DNA of 64,000 nucleotides from Streptomyces shenzhenensis. Lineage in GTDB: Bacteria; Actinomycetota; Actinomycetes; Streptomycetales; Streptomycetaceae. Made by a program: the position numbers and the translations under genes. The DNA is taken from the NCBI RefSeq assembly GCF_021462265.1, contig NZ_JAJONF010000023.1, forward strand, positions 62,001 through 126,000, written 5' to 3'. Under the pieces are notes generated by a model, which had not been told where the DNA came from, did no database searches, and saw only the letters and a list, made by a program, of their open reading frames with translations. Within the stretch, counting starts at the first letter, position 1. Each line of letters starts with the position of its first letter. Below are positions 8,072 through 16,246 of this stretch, piece after piece.

Positions 8072-8737
8072 CTAACCCCGCCGTACGCCGGGTGAGACCG
8101 TCAGTCTCTGCACCGCCCAGAAAATGCCCAGTGTGGCCAGGGCCATGGCCGCCACCAGCGTGGCGCCGCCCACGACCTTCTCGTAGTTCTTCTGGTAGAG
8201 GCCGTCGATGATGTAGCGGCCTAGGCCGCCCAGACTGACGTACGCCGCGATGGTCGCTGTCGAGACGATCTGGATGGCCGCCGAGCGCAGGCCGCTGAGG
8301 ATCAGCGGGAGGGCGACCGGGAGTTCGACCTGGAAGAGGACGCGGGTCTCCGGCATCCCCATGCCCCGGGCCGCGTCCACCGGGGACGGGTCGACCGAGC
8401 GCATCGCCTCGTACGTCGTGACCAGGATCGGCGGTACGGCGAGGATCACCAGCGGGATCATCACCGGCAGCATGCCGAAGCCGAGCCAGATGAACATCAG
8501 GACCAGCAGGCCGAAGCTGGGCAGCGCCCGGCCGGCCGTGGCGATCAGGGCGAGGGCGTTGCCGCCGCGGCCGTAGTGGCCGGTGAGCAGTCCGATGGGC
8601 AGGCCGATGACCGCCGCGTAGGCGAGGGCCTCCAGGGAGTACTGGACGTGCTCCCAGACGCGGGTGGGGATGCCGTCGTAGCCGTGCCAGTGCGAGCTGT
8701 CGCTGAAGAAGGCGTGGACGAAGTTGAGGACGTTCAC
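8072..8737 (-). CDS. Osmoprotectant ABC transporter permease (second permease)
   Basis: 221 residues with about six membrane helices and the binding-protein-dependent permease loop EAMRSVDPSPVDAARGMGMP, which contacts the ATPase. Similar to OpuCB/OpuCD and ProW-type permeases for betaine-like solutes. The GTG at 8737 overlaps the stop of the first permease (GTGA), so I start there rather than at the much longer open frame, which merely runs through the neighbouring gene out of register. The gene order ATPase-permease-permease is that of OpuC-type importers. Confidence 0.9.
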   Translation of the reverse strand: MNVLNFVHAFFSDSSHWHGYDGIPTRVWEHVQYSLEALAYAAVIGLPIGLLTGHYGRGGNALALIATAGRALPSFGLLVLMFIWLGFGMLPVMIPLVILAVPPILVTTYEAMRSVDPSPVDAARGMGMPETRVLFQVELPVALPLILSGLRSAAIQIVSTATIAAYVSLGGLGRYIIDGLYQKNYEKVVGGATLVAAMALATLGIFWAVQRLTVSPGVRRG

Positions 8738-9384
8738 CGGGTGCTCTCCTTCGGCATCCAGGGCGTCAGCACACGGCGTACGAGGACGAGTGCGGCGTCG
8801 GCCAGGATGGCCAGCACGGCCGTGGTCACGACCGAGTTCACCGCCAGTTCGGGGCGGTGGTAGATGTTCGCGTCGTTGAGCAGGTTGCCGAGGGCGCCCT
8901 GGTTGCCGATCAGCATGCCGACGCTGACGAGGGAGATGCTGGAGACGGTGGCGACGCGCAGGCCCGCGATGATCGCGGGGACGGCGATCGGCAACTGCAC
9001 CTGGAAGTAGCGGCGTACCGGGCCCAGACCCATCGCGGTCGCGGCGGCCAGGGTCTCCTCCGGGACCGAGCGGACGCCGTCCACGATGGCCGGGACCAGG
9101 ACCACCAGGCTGTACACCGAGAGCGGGATCATCACCGTCGTCTCGGTCTGGCCCGTGTAGTCGATGAGGACGACGAAGAAGGCCAGGGAGGGGATGGCGT
9201 ACAGGATGGTCGTCACGCCCAGCACCGGCGGGTACAGCCAGCGCAGGCGCACGCAGAGCTGGGCGACGGGGAGGGAGACCAGCAGACCGGCCAGAACCGG
9301 GATCAGGGCCTCGCGCAGATGCAGGCCGATCAGGCCGAAGTAGGTGTTCTGGAGGTCGCTCGGGATGTCGAAGAAGCCGCTCAT
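8734..9384 (-). CDS. Osmoprotectant ABC transporter permease (first permease)
   Basis: 216 residues and around six predicted membrane helices. It contains the conserved cytosolic loop VDGVRSVPEETLAAATAMGL, typical of OpuC/ProW permeases, and ends a few codons after a conserved LVRRVLTPW segment. The ATG overlaps the ATPase stop by 4 bases, and its own stop overlaps the next permease start. The three genes are therefore tightly coupled and should form one heteromeric importer with the lipoprotein encoded at 2655-3620. Confidence 0.9.
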   Translation of the reverse strand: MSGFFDIPSDLQNTYFGLIGLHLREALIPVLAGLLVSLPVAQLCVRLRWLYPPVLGVTTILYAIPSLAFFVVLIDYTGQTETTVMIPLSVYSLVVLVPAIVDGVRSVPEETLAAATAMGLGPVRRYFQVQLPIAVPAIIAGLRVATVSSISLVSVGMLIGNQGALGNLLNDANIYHRPELAVNSVVTTAVLAILADAALVLVRRVLTPWMPKESTR

Positions 9385-10511
9385 CCACCGGCCTTCGCGT
9401 CGTCGCGGCCCTCGGCGTGGGCGGTGCGGATCGCGGCGCCGATGACCTGCTGGGAGACGACGCCGACGGCGCGTCCCTCGCCGTCCACGGCCACGGCCCA
9501 GCCGGTCGGCGAGAGGACGGAACCGTCGAGGGCGGCCCGCAGCGAGTCCCTGCCGGGCACGAACGGCCGCCCGTAGGGGATCAGTTGCTCCGGCCGGATC
9601 GAGCCGGCGGTCAGGGCCCGCGGCTCGCCCCAGCCGAGCGGCCTGCCGTCCAGGTCCGTCACGAGGAGATAGGGGGTGTCCGCAGAGGTGCGCGCGGTGA
9701 GTCTGCCGGCATCGGCGTCGATCGCGACGATCGGGGCCTGCTGCAGTTCGAGGCCCGCGGACGGGAAGAAGGACAGCCGCCTGATGCCCCGGTCGGCACC
9801 GAGGAAGTCCTCGACGAAGGCGTCCGCCGGGTCGGTGAGCAGTTCGGCCGGCGGGGCGAACTGGGCGAGGTGGCCGCCCGTGCGCATCACGGCGACCATC
9901 GTGCCGAGCTTGATCGCCTCGTCGATGTCATGGGTGACGAAGACGATGGTCTTGCCCAACTCGTCCTGAATGCGCAGGAGTTCGTCCTGCAGTCCCTTGC
10001 GGACCACGGGGTCGACGGCGGAGAACGGCTCGTCCATGAGCAGCACGGGCGGGTCGGCGGCGAGCGCCCGGGCCACGCCGACACGCTGCTGCTGGCCGCC
10101 GGAGAGCTGGTACGGGTAGCGCTTGGCGAACGCCGAGTCCAGCCCCACCCGCTCCATCAGCTCGGCCGCCCGGACCCGCGCCCGCTGCTTGCTCCAGCCG
10201 AGCAGCCGGGGCACCGTGGCGATGTTGTCGATGACGGTGCGGTGCTGGAAGAGGCCGGCGTTCTGGATGACGTAACCCATCGACCGGCGCAGGGTGTTGA
10301 CGGGCTGCGCCTGGATGTCGGCGCCGTCGAGGAGGATCCGGCCCTCGCTGGGTTCCACCATCCGGTTGATCATCCGCAGGGTCGTCGTCTTGCCGCAGCC
10401 GGAGGGACCGACGAGGACGGTGATCGAGCGGTCCGGTATCTCCAGGGAGAGCCGATCGACGGCGACCGTTCCGTCCGGGTACCGCTTGGTGACTGAATCT
10501 ATCCGTATCAA
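9381..10511 (-). CDS. Osmoprotectant ABC transporter ATP-binding protein with C-terminal CBS-like region
   Basis: 376 residues. The ABC domain (about 1-235) has Walker A GPSGCGKTT, Q-loop YVIQNAGLF, signature LSGGQQQR, Walker B VLLMDEP and the His switch VTHDIDEA. The rest (about 250-370) looks like a degenerate CBS pair, as in OpuCA/ProV, where CBS domains sense ionic strength. It energises import of betaine-type osmolytes. The apparent start is a TTG at 10511 (MIRIDSVTK), which fits the family N-terminus but has no good ribosome site; leaderless translation is possible. The gene heads a three-gene operon. Confidence 0.9.
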   Translation of the reverse strand: MIRIDSVTKRYPDGTVAVDRLSLEIPDRSITVLVGPSGCGKTTTLRMINRMVEPSEGRILLDGADIQAQPVNTLRRSMGYVIQNAGLFQHRTVIDNIATVPRLLGWSKQRARVRAAELMERVGLDSAFAKRYPYQLSGGQQQRVGVARALAADPPVLLMDEPFSAVDPVVRKGLQDELLRIQDELGKTIVFVTHDIDEAIKLGTMVAVMRTGGHLAQFAPPAELLTDPADAFVEDFLGADRGIRRLSFFPSAGLELQQAPIVAIDADAGRLTARTSADTPYLLVTDLDGRPLGWGEPRALTAGSIRPEQLIPYGRPFVPGRDSLRAALDGSVLSPTGWAVAVDGEGRAVGVVSQQVIGAAIRTAHAEGRDDAKAGG

Positions 10512-10751
10512 AACGCCGAATGCCCTTCGGGTTTGGCAGAAAGTGCCCAGTAATCGACCACGGTCGCCGTGGCGCAGGCCGTTGTGGACAGAGTCTAAAC
10601 CGGAACTGTTTCAGCACTTTGGCCGCTGACTGATCCTCTTCAGTTTGTGACCTGCCGACAGCACACCGCGCGACACCGGGGAACCGGCCGCGCCGGACAG
10701 CGCGCTCCGATCGCCGGGGTCAGGAACGAGCCGAAGGCAAGAGGCGTCCGG

Positions 10752-11492
10752 TCAGGCGGTCGCCGGCGGCTCGTCCGCGACCGGGAAGCCCGCCGTCCGC
10801 AGCACCTGCCGCCGCGCGTCCACGGCGAACACCTCGCAGCCCGGCCGCGCGGCCGCCCACCCGACGCCCTCGGCGCCCATCGCGAAGGCGGCCGTGGCCA
10901 CCGAGTCCGCCTCGGTCAGCGAGGAGGCCACGACCGTCAGGCTGAGCAGCCCGGTCGCCGGGCGCCCGGTGCGGCCGTCGATGATGTGGTCGCCGCGCTC
11001 GTAGCGGGCGGAGGTGGCGACCGCCCCGTCGGTGAGTTCGAGGACCGTGCACAGCTGGTCGGCATGGTCGGGATGGCGTACCCCCACCCGCCAGGGTCCG
11101 CCGGCGGCGACCACGTCACCGCCGGCGTTCAGCACGAACCGCTTCGCCCCGGCCACCGCCAGCAGTCCCGCGGCCCGCTGCACCGACCAGCCCTTGACCA
11201 CCGCGCACGGGTCGAGGCCCCGCCCCGGCAGCCGTGCGTCGAACGCGCCCCCGGTCGCCAGCCGGTACTCCTCGCACAGCGCGAGCACCTCGGCGAGGTC
11301 GGGGCTCGTCTCGGACTCGGCGAGTTCGCCCCGGTCCATACGGGAGACCTCGCTGTCCGGCCGGAACGGGCTGAACCGCTCGTCCACCTCGCGCAGCCAG
11401 GCGAAGACGGCGTCCGCGGCCCCCTCGAAGTCCCCCGCGTCGTCGACACGGAGGGAGACCGGGAAACCCATGACGTGTTCGACTCGGTGCAC
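10752..11492 (-). CDS. apbE: FAD:protein FMN transferase (ApbE-like)
   Basis: 246 residues, shorter than E. coli ApbE but typical of actinobacterial forms. Motifs: HVMGFPVSL at the N-terminus, DPCAVVKGW (nucleotide loop), VLNAGGDV and HIIDGRTGRPA, where the last usually reads H-I-x-D-P-x-T-G. ApbE attaches FMN to a Thr or Ser of redox proteins such as secreted FMN-binding proteins. No FMN-binding domain protein or ferric-reductase-like membrane protein is adjacent here, so its target must lie elsewhere. No signal peptide or lipobox is seen, so it should be cytosolic. The GTG start at 11492 is supported by the conserved MHRVEHVMG start. Confidence 0.88.
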   Translation of the reverse strand: MHRVEHVMGFPVSLRVDDAGDFEGAADAVFAWLREVDERFSPFRPDSEVSRMDRGELAESETSPDLAEVLALCEEYRLATGGAFDARLPGRGLDPCAVVKGWSVQRAAGLLAVAGAKRFVLNAGGDVVAAGGPWRVGVRHPDHADQLCTVLELTDGAVATSARYERGDHIIDGRTGRPATGLLSLTVVASSLTEADSVATAAFAMGAEGVGWAAARPGCEVFAVDARRQVLRTAGFPVADEPPATA

Positions 11493-11658
11493 GCTCGGCC
11501 CTTCGCGTCGACAGCGGCCCGCAGGGACCGGACTCCCGGCGGGCGTCGCTGGTGATCGTCGCGCCGGACACCGTGCCGGTGCCGGCGCTCTGTGCCTTCA
11601 GTGTCTCCGAGCAGGCGGAATGCGCAACGCCGATCCGAAAGCCCGGGAGGGCAGGGAA

Positions 11659-12495
11659 TCAGTGCCGGTACAGCCGCGACCGCTCCAGCAGGATGTCGTG
11701 CAGATCGCGGACGGCCTCGGCGTACGAACCGGAGCGGCGGCGCTCCGTGACCATCACCACCTCCGTGTCCTGCTCCGCGTCGGCGAGCGGACGCCAGGTG
11801 ATCACGCCGTTGCGTTCCAGCGGGTCGCCGATGACGCTGAAGTCGGGCAGCACGGTGGCACCCAGCCCCTCGGCGACCATGAGCTTGCCCATCTCGGCAC
11901 CGTCGGTGGAGTAGGAGAAGGCCGGGGTGCGGCCGCGCAGCAGCCGGTGGATGTAGCGGTGCATCACATAACCGGCTCGCATGACGATCAAGGGCTCGCG
12001 CAGCAGAGCGTCGGTGCTGACGGCGGAGTGCGCGGCCAGTGGGCTGTCGGGGCGCAGGCAGACGACGGGGCGGCCGCGCAGCAGCTCGGTGCAGTCCAGG
12101 TCGGGCGGCAGGTCGTCGCCGGTGAGGTAGTTGACAGGCCCCAGGTCGAGGCCGCCCTCGGCGAGCATCCGGTGGATGTCGGTCTGCTGGGCGGTGACGA
12201 TTTCGACCTGGGTCCGCGGGTGTGCGGCGCGGAAGTCCTGGACGGCGGGGACGAGCAGCGGGACGGTCGCGGCATGCACCGTGCCCAGCCTGACCGTCCG
12301 GCTGACCTGGTGCTGGTGGTCGGCGGCCTGACGCAGCCGGTCCACGGCCTCCAGAACCGCGGCGATGTGCGGCAGCAGCTCGCGGCCGGCATCGCTGGTG
12401 CGGGCTCCCGAACGGTGGCGGTCCAGCAGTCGGCGCCGCCCCGGCGCCCGTCGTGAGCTGAGCGCCCGGAGGGCCTGTCGCGAAAGCGGCGGCAT
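11659..12495 (-). pseudogene. LysR-family regulator, 5'-damaged (DNA-binding domain incomplete)
   Basis: The effector-binding part is intact and typical: VRLGTVHAATVPLLVPAVQDF, then DLGPVNYL and GATVLPDFSVIG, ending LYRH. The helix-turn-helix is not. Only a distorted PPLSRQALRAL and then RRLLDRHRSGARTSDAGRELL remain, and the first 35 or so residues of a normal LysR are absent in all three frames. In their place lies a 15-bp inverted repeat with an inner hairpin (12508-12574), just after the msrB end. The first in-frame ATG is at 12495. I read this as a gene whose 5' part was lost or replaced; a divergent but functional regulator is less likely. Confidence 0.6.
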
Positions 12496-12507
12496 CGGCC
12501 GAAGGAC

Positions 12508-12574
12508 GGCGTCTGCCGCGCGCCATCCGGTACCCCCTCTGGGGGAGCGTGCCGGGCGTCGCGCGGCAGACGCC
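12508..12574. repeat. Long inverted-repeat element with inner hairpin
   Basis: Perfect 15-bp arms GGCGTCTGCCGCGCG (12508-12522) and CGCGCGGCAGACGCC (12560-12574) enclose an inner hairpin CCCCC-TCT-GGGGG at 12533-12545. It sits about 130 bases after the msrB stop on the same strand, so it may end the murC-msrB transcript. It also occupies the place where the 5' end of the lysR gene should be. It could be a terminator or a short mobile inverted-repeat element. Confidence 0.7.
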
Positions 12575-12702
12575 ACTTTCACGGTCTGCGGCGCCCGGCC
12601 CGCTCCGGGCACGTTGCCGTACCCGGGCCCGGTGACTGGTGATGACGCCCGCGCGGGACTCGCTGTCGCGGCATCATCCGGTCCGTCGTCAGCGGGCCGC
12701 GG

Positions 12703-13110
12703 TCAGCTCGCGTCCGGCTCCAGCCGGAGCGAGATCGAGTTGATGCAGTACCGCTGGTCGGTCGGGGTCGCATACCCCTCGCCCTCGAACACGTGCCCGA
12801 GGTGCGAGCCGCAGCGTGCGCAGCGCACCTCGGTACGCACCATTCCGTGCGTGCGGTCCTCCACCAGTTCGACCGCGTCGGTGTCCTTGGGGTCGTAGAA
12901 GCTCGGCCACCCGCAGTGGGACTCGAACTTCGTGCCGGAGGTGAACAGTTCGGCACCACAGGCGCGACAGGAGTAGACGCCCTTGGTCTTGGTGTCGGTG
13001 TACTCACCCCTGAAGGCCGGCTCGGTCGCCGCCTGACGCAGCACGGCGTACTCGGCCGGCGACAGCTCCGCCCGCCACTGCTCGTCCGGCTTCTCGACGT
13101 CGTACGACAT
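12703..13110 (-). CDS. msrB: Peptide-methionine (R)-S-oxide reductase MsrB
   Basis: 135 residues. Structural zinc is bound by Cys48/Cys51 (CRAC) and Cys97/Cys100 (CARC); the catalytic cysteine is Cys122 in RYCINSISL; Cys66 in SHCGWPSF is a possible resolving cysteine. It reduces methionine-R-sulfoxide in proteins with thioredoxin, in the cytosol. It begins 13 bases after the murC stop on the same strand, so the two are probably co-transcribed, a pairing I recall from other streptomycetes. Confidence 0.96.
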   Translation of the reverse strand: MSYDVEKPDEQWRAELSPAEYAVLRQAATEPAFRGEYTDTKTKGVYSCRACGAELFTSGTKFESHCGWPSFYDPKDTDAVELVEDRTHGMVRTEVRCARCGSHLGHVFEGEGYATPTDQRYCINSISLRLEPDAS

Positions 13111-13123
13111 GACTCTCAGCCCC

Positions 13124-14512
13124 TTACTTCACCAGGCGTTCCAGGATCCTCGGGCCCAGGTCGGTCACATCGCCCGCGCCCATGGTGAGAACCAGATCAC
13201 CGGGCTTGGTCATTCCCGCGACCACCGCGGGGACCTCGTCCTTGTCGTGCACGGCCGTGACGTCGGCGCCCGCGGCCCGCGCCGCCTGGATGATCAGCTC
13301 GCTGGTGACCCCGGGGATCGGGTCCTCACGGGCCGGGTAGATGTCGAGGACCACGGACGCGTCCGCGAGGGCCAGCGCGTCGCCCATCTCCTTGCCCAGC
13401 TCCTGGGTCCGGGAGAAGAGGTGCGGCTGGAAGACGACCAGGATCCGGGCGTCCCCGGCGGCGGCGCGCATGGCCTCCAGGTCGGCGGTCATCTCGGTCG
13501 GGTGGTGGGCGTAGGAGTCGACGACCTGGACGCCGGCCGCCTCGCCCTTGAGCTGGAGGCGCCGCTTGACCCCGGTGTACGCGGCCAGGGCGGGGGCGAG
13601 CCGGGCGGCCGGGACGCCCAGGGCCACGCCGGCGGCGAGCGCGGCGACCGCGTTGTGCGCGTAGTGCCGGCCGGGCACGGACACCGTGAACGTCAGCTCG
13701 GCCCCGTCCAGCGCGACGGTGACCTCGCTCTTGAGGCCCTGCGGTACGACGGACAGCACCCGGACGTCGGCGTCCGCGGCCTCGCCGTACGTCACCGTCC
13801 GTACCTTTCCCGCCACCCGCCGGGTGAGCTCGCGCGCGCCCTCGTGGTCCGCGTTGACCACCAGCGTGCCGCCGGGCACGATCCGGCCGGCGAAGGTCTC
13901 GAAGGACTCGTAGATCTCGTCCATCGAGGCGTAGTTGGCGTGGTGGTCCAGCTCCACGTTGAGGACGATGGCGACCTCGGGCGCGTACTTGTGGAAGCTG
14001 CGGTCCGATTCGTCCGCCTCGGCGACGAAGATCTCGCCCGTGCCGTGCAGGGCGTTGGAGCCGGGGGCGTCGAGATCGCCGCCGATGGCGTACGAGGGGT
14101 TCAGCCCCAGCGCGGTCAGGGAGACCGCGAGCATGGAGGTGGTGGTGGTCTTGCCGTGCGTGCCGGCGACCGCGATCGGACGCAGGCCGTCCATCAGGGC
14201 GGCGAGGGCGTCCGAGCGGTGCACCACCGGGACGCCCAGCTCGGCCGCGCGGGCCAGCTCGGGGTTGTCCTCGCGGATCGCCGACGACACGACGACACAG
14301 CTGGCGTCGTCGGCGAGGTGCCCGGCCGCGTGCCCGATGTGCACGGTGACACCGAGGGCCCGCAGCGCCTCGGCGGTCTCCGACTCCTTGGCGTCGCTCC
14401 CGGCCACCTCGGCCCCGCGTTGAGCGAGGATCTTGGCGATTCCCGACATCCCGGCGCCGCCGATCCCGATGAAGTGCGGACGCTCCATGGCGGAAGGAAG
14501 GCCGGGTGCCAT
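13124..14512 (-). CDS. murC: UDP-N-acetylmuramate--L-alanine ligase MurC
   Basis: 462 residues, normal length. The Rossmann-like start has FIGIGGAGMSGIA, the central ATPase domain has the P-loop GTHGKTTTTSM near 115, followed by EADESDRSF and NVELDHHANY, and the C-terminal ligase domain contains YAHHPTEM and FQPHLFSRT. It adds L-alanine to UDP-MurNAc, the first amino-acid step of peptidoglycan synthesis in the cytosol. The ATG at 14512 is followed by a second ATG eight codons later; both fit. It lies apart from the main division/cell-wall cluster, as expected in Streptomyces. Confidence 0.97.
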   Translation of the reverse strand: MAPGLPSAMERPHFIGIGGAGMSGIAKILAQRGAEVAGSDAKESETAEALRALGVTVHIGHAAGHLADDASCVVVSSAIREDNPELARAAELGVPVVHRSDALAALMDGLRPIAVAGTHGKTTTTSMLAVSLTALGLNPSYAIGGDLDAPGSNALHGTGEIFVAEADESDRSFHKYAPEVAIVLNVELDHHANYASMDEIYESFETFAGRIVPGGTLVVNADHEGARELTRRVAGKVRTVTYGEAADADVRVLSVVPQGLKSEVTVALDGAELTFTVSVPGRHYAHNAVAALAAGVALGVPAARLAPALAAYTGVKRRLQLKGEAAGVQVVDSYAHHPTEMTADLEAMRAAAGDARILVVFQPHLFSRTQELGKEMGDALALADASVVLDIYPAREDPIPGVTSELIIQAARAAGADVTAVHDKDEVPAVVAGMTKPGDLVLTMGAGDVTDLGPRILERLVK

Positions 14513-14654
14513 GTGTTTCTCCCAGAGACGGTGACGTGCGAAAGCAGCCCTAGCCTATGCGCTCGAACCCGCGCGGCTCCGCAAGGTGCGTGTGCGGCCG
14601 CCGCCGCGCAGGGGCGGCCGGCGGTACATCCGGGCCGACGGAAGAGCGGCCGGC

Positions 14655-14710
14655 CCCGCAGGCGCGGGGAACCGCGCGACAGGCCGCGGCCCACCCGCGC
14701 CCGCCCCCGC
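14655..14710 (+). repeat. Dispersed intergenic repeat, copy B (degenerate)
   Basis: The core GCGCGGGGAACCGCGCGAC followed by AGGCC matches the repeat core seen more clearly at 26790-26848, with a few changes. It lies between the end of the 14732-15205 gene and the start of murC, both on the minus strand. Little of the flanking hairpin is preserved. Confidence 0.5.
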
Positions 14711-14731
14711 GTCGCATCCCCTCCGCGGCGT

Positions 14732-15205
14732 CTACGCCTTGCTGTGCGAGAACAGCTTCAGCACCGGCACTCCCACCTTGTGCCGCGCCCGGGACGCCCA
14801 GTCCCGGTGGAAGAACTCCTCCACGTAGTGCGGATCGGTCAGCACGATCACCTCGTCCGCGCCGACCTCTTCCACCAGCTTGCGCAGCGCGTCCAGCGGG
14901 TGGTCCTCGACCATCCGCCCCTGCGCCGTGCTCCCCGCCGCCCGCAGGGCCGTCAGGGAGACGTCCAGCGCCTGCTCGGCCGGGGCCTTCGCCGCATCCC
15001 CCTCCGGGGTCTCCCGCTCGCGCGCGGCCTCGTCGAGTTCACCGAGTGCGATGTCGTCGATGGCCCGCAGCAGGCGGTCCGCCTGGTCGCCGCGCGGCTG
15101 GAGCAGGACGTGGAAGGCGACCTGCTCGTCCCCGTGCAAGGTGGTGACGAACTCCACGTCGGCGGACGTCAGGGCCTTCTCGATCATCAGAACGCTTGTG
15201 AACAC
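14732..15205 (-). CDS. Conserved actinobacterial protein, possibly universal-stress-like fold
   Basis: 157 residues. The pattern is alternating strands and helices with an end like a universal stress protein: ADEVIVLTDP, then FHRDWASRARHKVGVPVLKLF, where UspA proteins have a nucleotide-loop and a CPVLVV strand. The first 40 residues (TLHGDEQVAFHVLLQPRGDQADRLL) also fit a strand-helix start. The ATP-binding G-x2-G-x9-GS motif is not evident, so nucleotide binding is doubtful. Database entries for such proteins may carry a misleading indole-3-glycerol-phosphate synthase name; nothing here supports that. Function unknown. It lies upstream of murC on the same strand but 219 bases away. Confidence 0.75.
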   Translation of the reverse strand: MFTSVLMIEKALTSADVEFVTTLHGDEQVAFHVLLQPRGDQADRLLRAIDDIALGELDEAARERETPEGDAAKAPAEQALDVSLTALRAAGSTAQGRMVEDHPLDALRKLVEEVGADEVIVLTDPHYVEEFFHRDWASRARHKVGVPVLKLFSHSKA

Positions 15206-15360
15206 CAGGCGCCTCTTCTCCTTAGAGGGTCACTGCGACCCTCTGTCCTCCGTGGGGGCCCAGCACCCCTGCCGAAACCATCCTGCCCCGTGATCGCACA
15301 GGTACTGCCGGATTTTGTGCGCGCGTCGAAAGTCAAGCGGAACATCAGGTTCCGCCGCTT

Positions 15361-16209
15361 TCAGGAGCGGCGGTAGCGGCCGAACAGGAATCCGTCCTCT
15401 TCCAGGAGGGACACTAGTTCGAAGCGGCGGGGCACGGCGACACCGGGTCCCCCCGCGATCCGCTGCGCACTCCCCGCCGTGAGCACCGGAGAGACGGTCA
15501 GGCACAGCTCGTCGAGGACACCGCCGGCGATGAACTGCCCGAGCAGCCGGGGACCGCCCTCGGTGAGCAGCCGGGTGTGGCCGAGGCCGGCGAGGGCGCG
15601 GACCGCGCGGGCGGGGTCGACGCCGACGCCGTCACCGGCGATCACCAGCCGGGCGCCGGCCTTCTCGGCGGCGGCCATCCGGTCGGGGGCGGCGGCCGCG
15701 CCGGTGAGGATCAGCGTGGGGACGAGCGGCGAGGTGAACAGCGGGAGCGAGAAGTCCAGGTCGAGGCTCGCGGTGACGACGGCGACCGCGGCGACCAGGG
15801 CCTGGCCCGCCGCGGTCCGGGCCCCGGCGAACTCCGCACGCTCGCGGGCCGGCCGGTACCCCTCCTGGCGTACCGTTTCCGCGCCCACCACGACGACGTC
15901 CGCGAGCCCTCGCAGGGTGCCGAAGATCCGCATGTCGGCCGCGCCGGAGATGGGCTGCGACCGCCCGTCGTGCTGACCGGCCCCGTCGAGCGTGGACACC
16001 ATGTTGGCCCGCAGCCAGGCCTCCTGCCCGGCGGACTCGGGATAGGCATAGGCGAGGGCGAGGTCGGCGAGGCTCCACTCCCCGTCCGCCGGCTCCCGCC
16101 GGGCGGCGGGGGAGGCGCCCGGCGCCGCGGCCGTGCCGTTCTCCGCCTCGGTTGAACCGTCGGCGACCCGGGCTGTTGTTCGTTCGGTCACAGGGAACAG
16201 GCGTCGCAT
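15361..16209 (-). CDS. RibD C-terminal (dihydrofolate-reductase-like) domain reductase
   Basis: 282 residues. After a low-complexity N-terminus of about 45 residues comes a RibD_C/DHFR-like domain: WLRANMVSTLDGA (substrate/NADPH entry), ADVVVVGAETVRQEGY, TRLLTEGGPRLLGQF and ELCLTVSPVL. RibD_C proteins reduce the ribosylamino-pyrimidine of riboflavin synthesis or related substrates with NADPH. There is no deaminase domain and no riboflavin operon nearby, so it is a stand-alone reductase of uncertain substrate. It is divergent from zapE with only 37 bases between the chosen starts. Confidence 0.85.
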   Translation of the reverse strand: MRRLFPVTERTTARVADGSTEAENGTAAAPGASPAARREPADGEWSLADLALAYAYPESAGQEAWLRANMVSTLDGAGQHDGRSQPISGAADMRIFGTLRGLADVVVVGAETVRQEGYRPARERAEFAGARTAAGQALVAAVAVVTASLDLDFSLPLFTSPLVPTLILTGAAAAPDRMAAAEKAGARLVIAGDGVGVDPARAVRALAGLGHTRLLTEGGPRLLGQFIAGGVLDELCLTVSPVLTAGSAQRIAGGPGVAVPRRFELVSLLEEDGFLFGRYRRS

Positions 16210-16246
16210 GTCGTGCAGTGTGGCACGGCAACTAGCATGGGTGACC
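16210..16246. promoter_or_regulatory. Overlapping divergent promoters with probable leaderless starts (RibD-C reductase / zapE)
   Basis: On the plus strand TAGCAT at 16233-16238 ends 8 bases before the GTG at 16247. On the minus strand CACACT (16222-16217) ends 7 bases before the ATG at 16209. Neither gene has a ribosome site. The -10 elements are back to back inside a 37-base gap, so each -35 would lie in or near the other gene's start and the promoters may compete. Confidence 0.4.

Noticed and set aside
8738..9388. Longer first part of the second permease
   Set aside because: This stretch is the other permease read out of frame; the GTG at 8737 overlaps its stop codon in the usual way.
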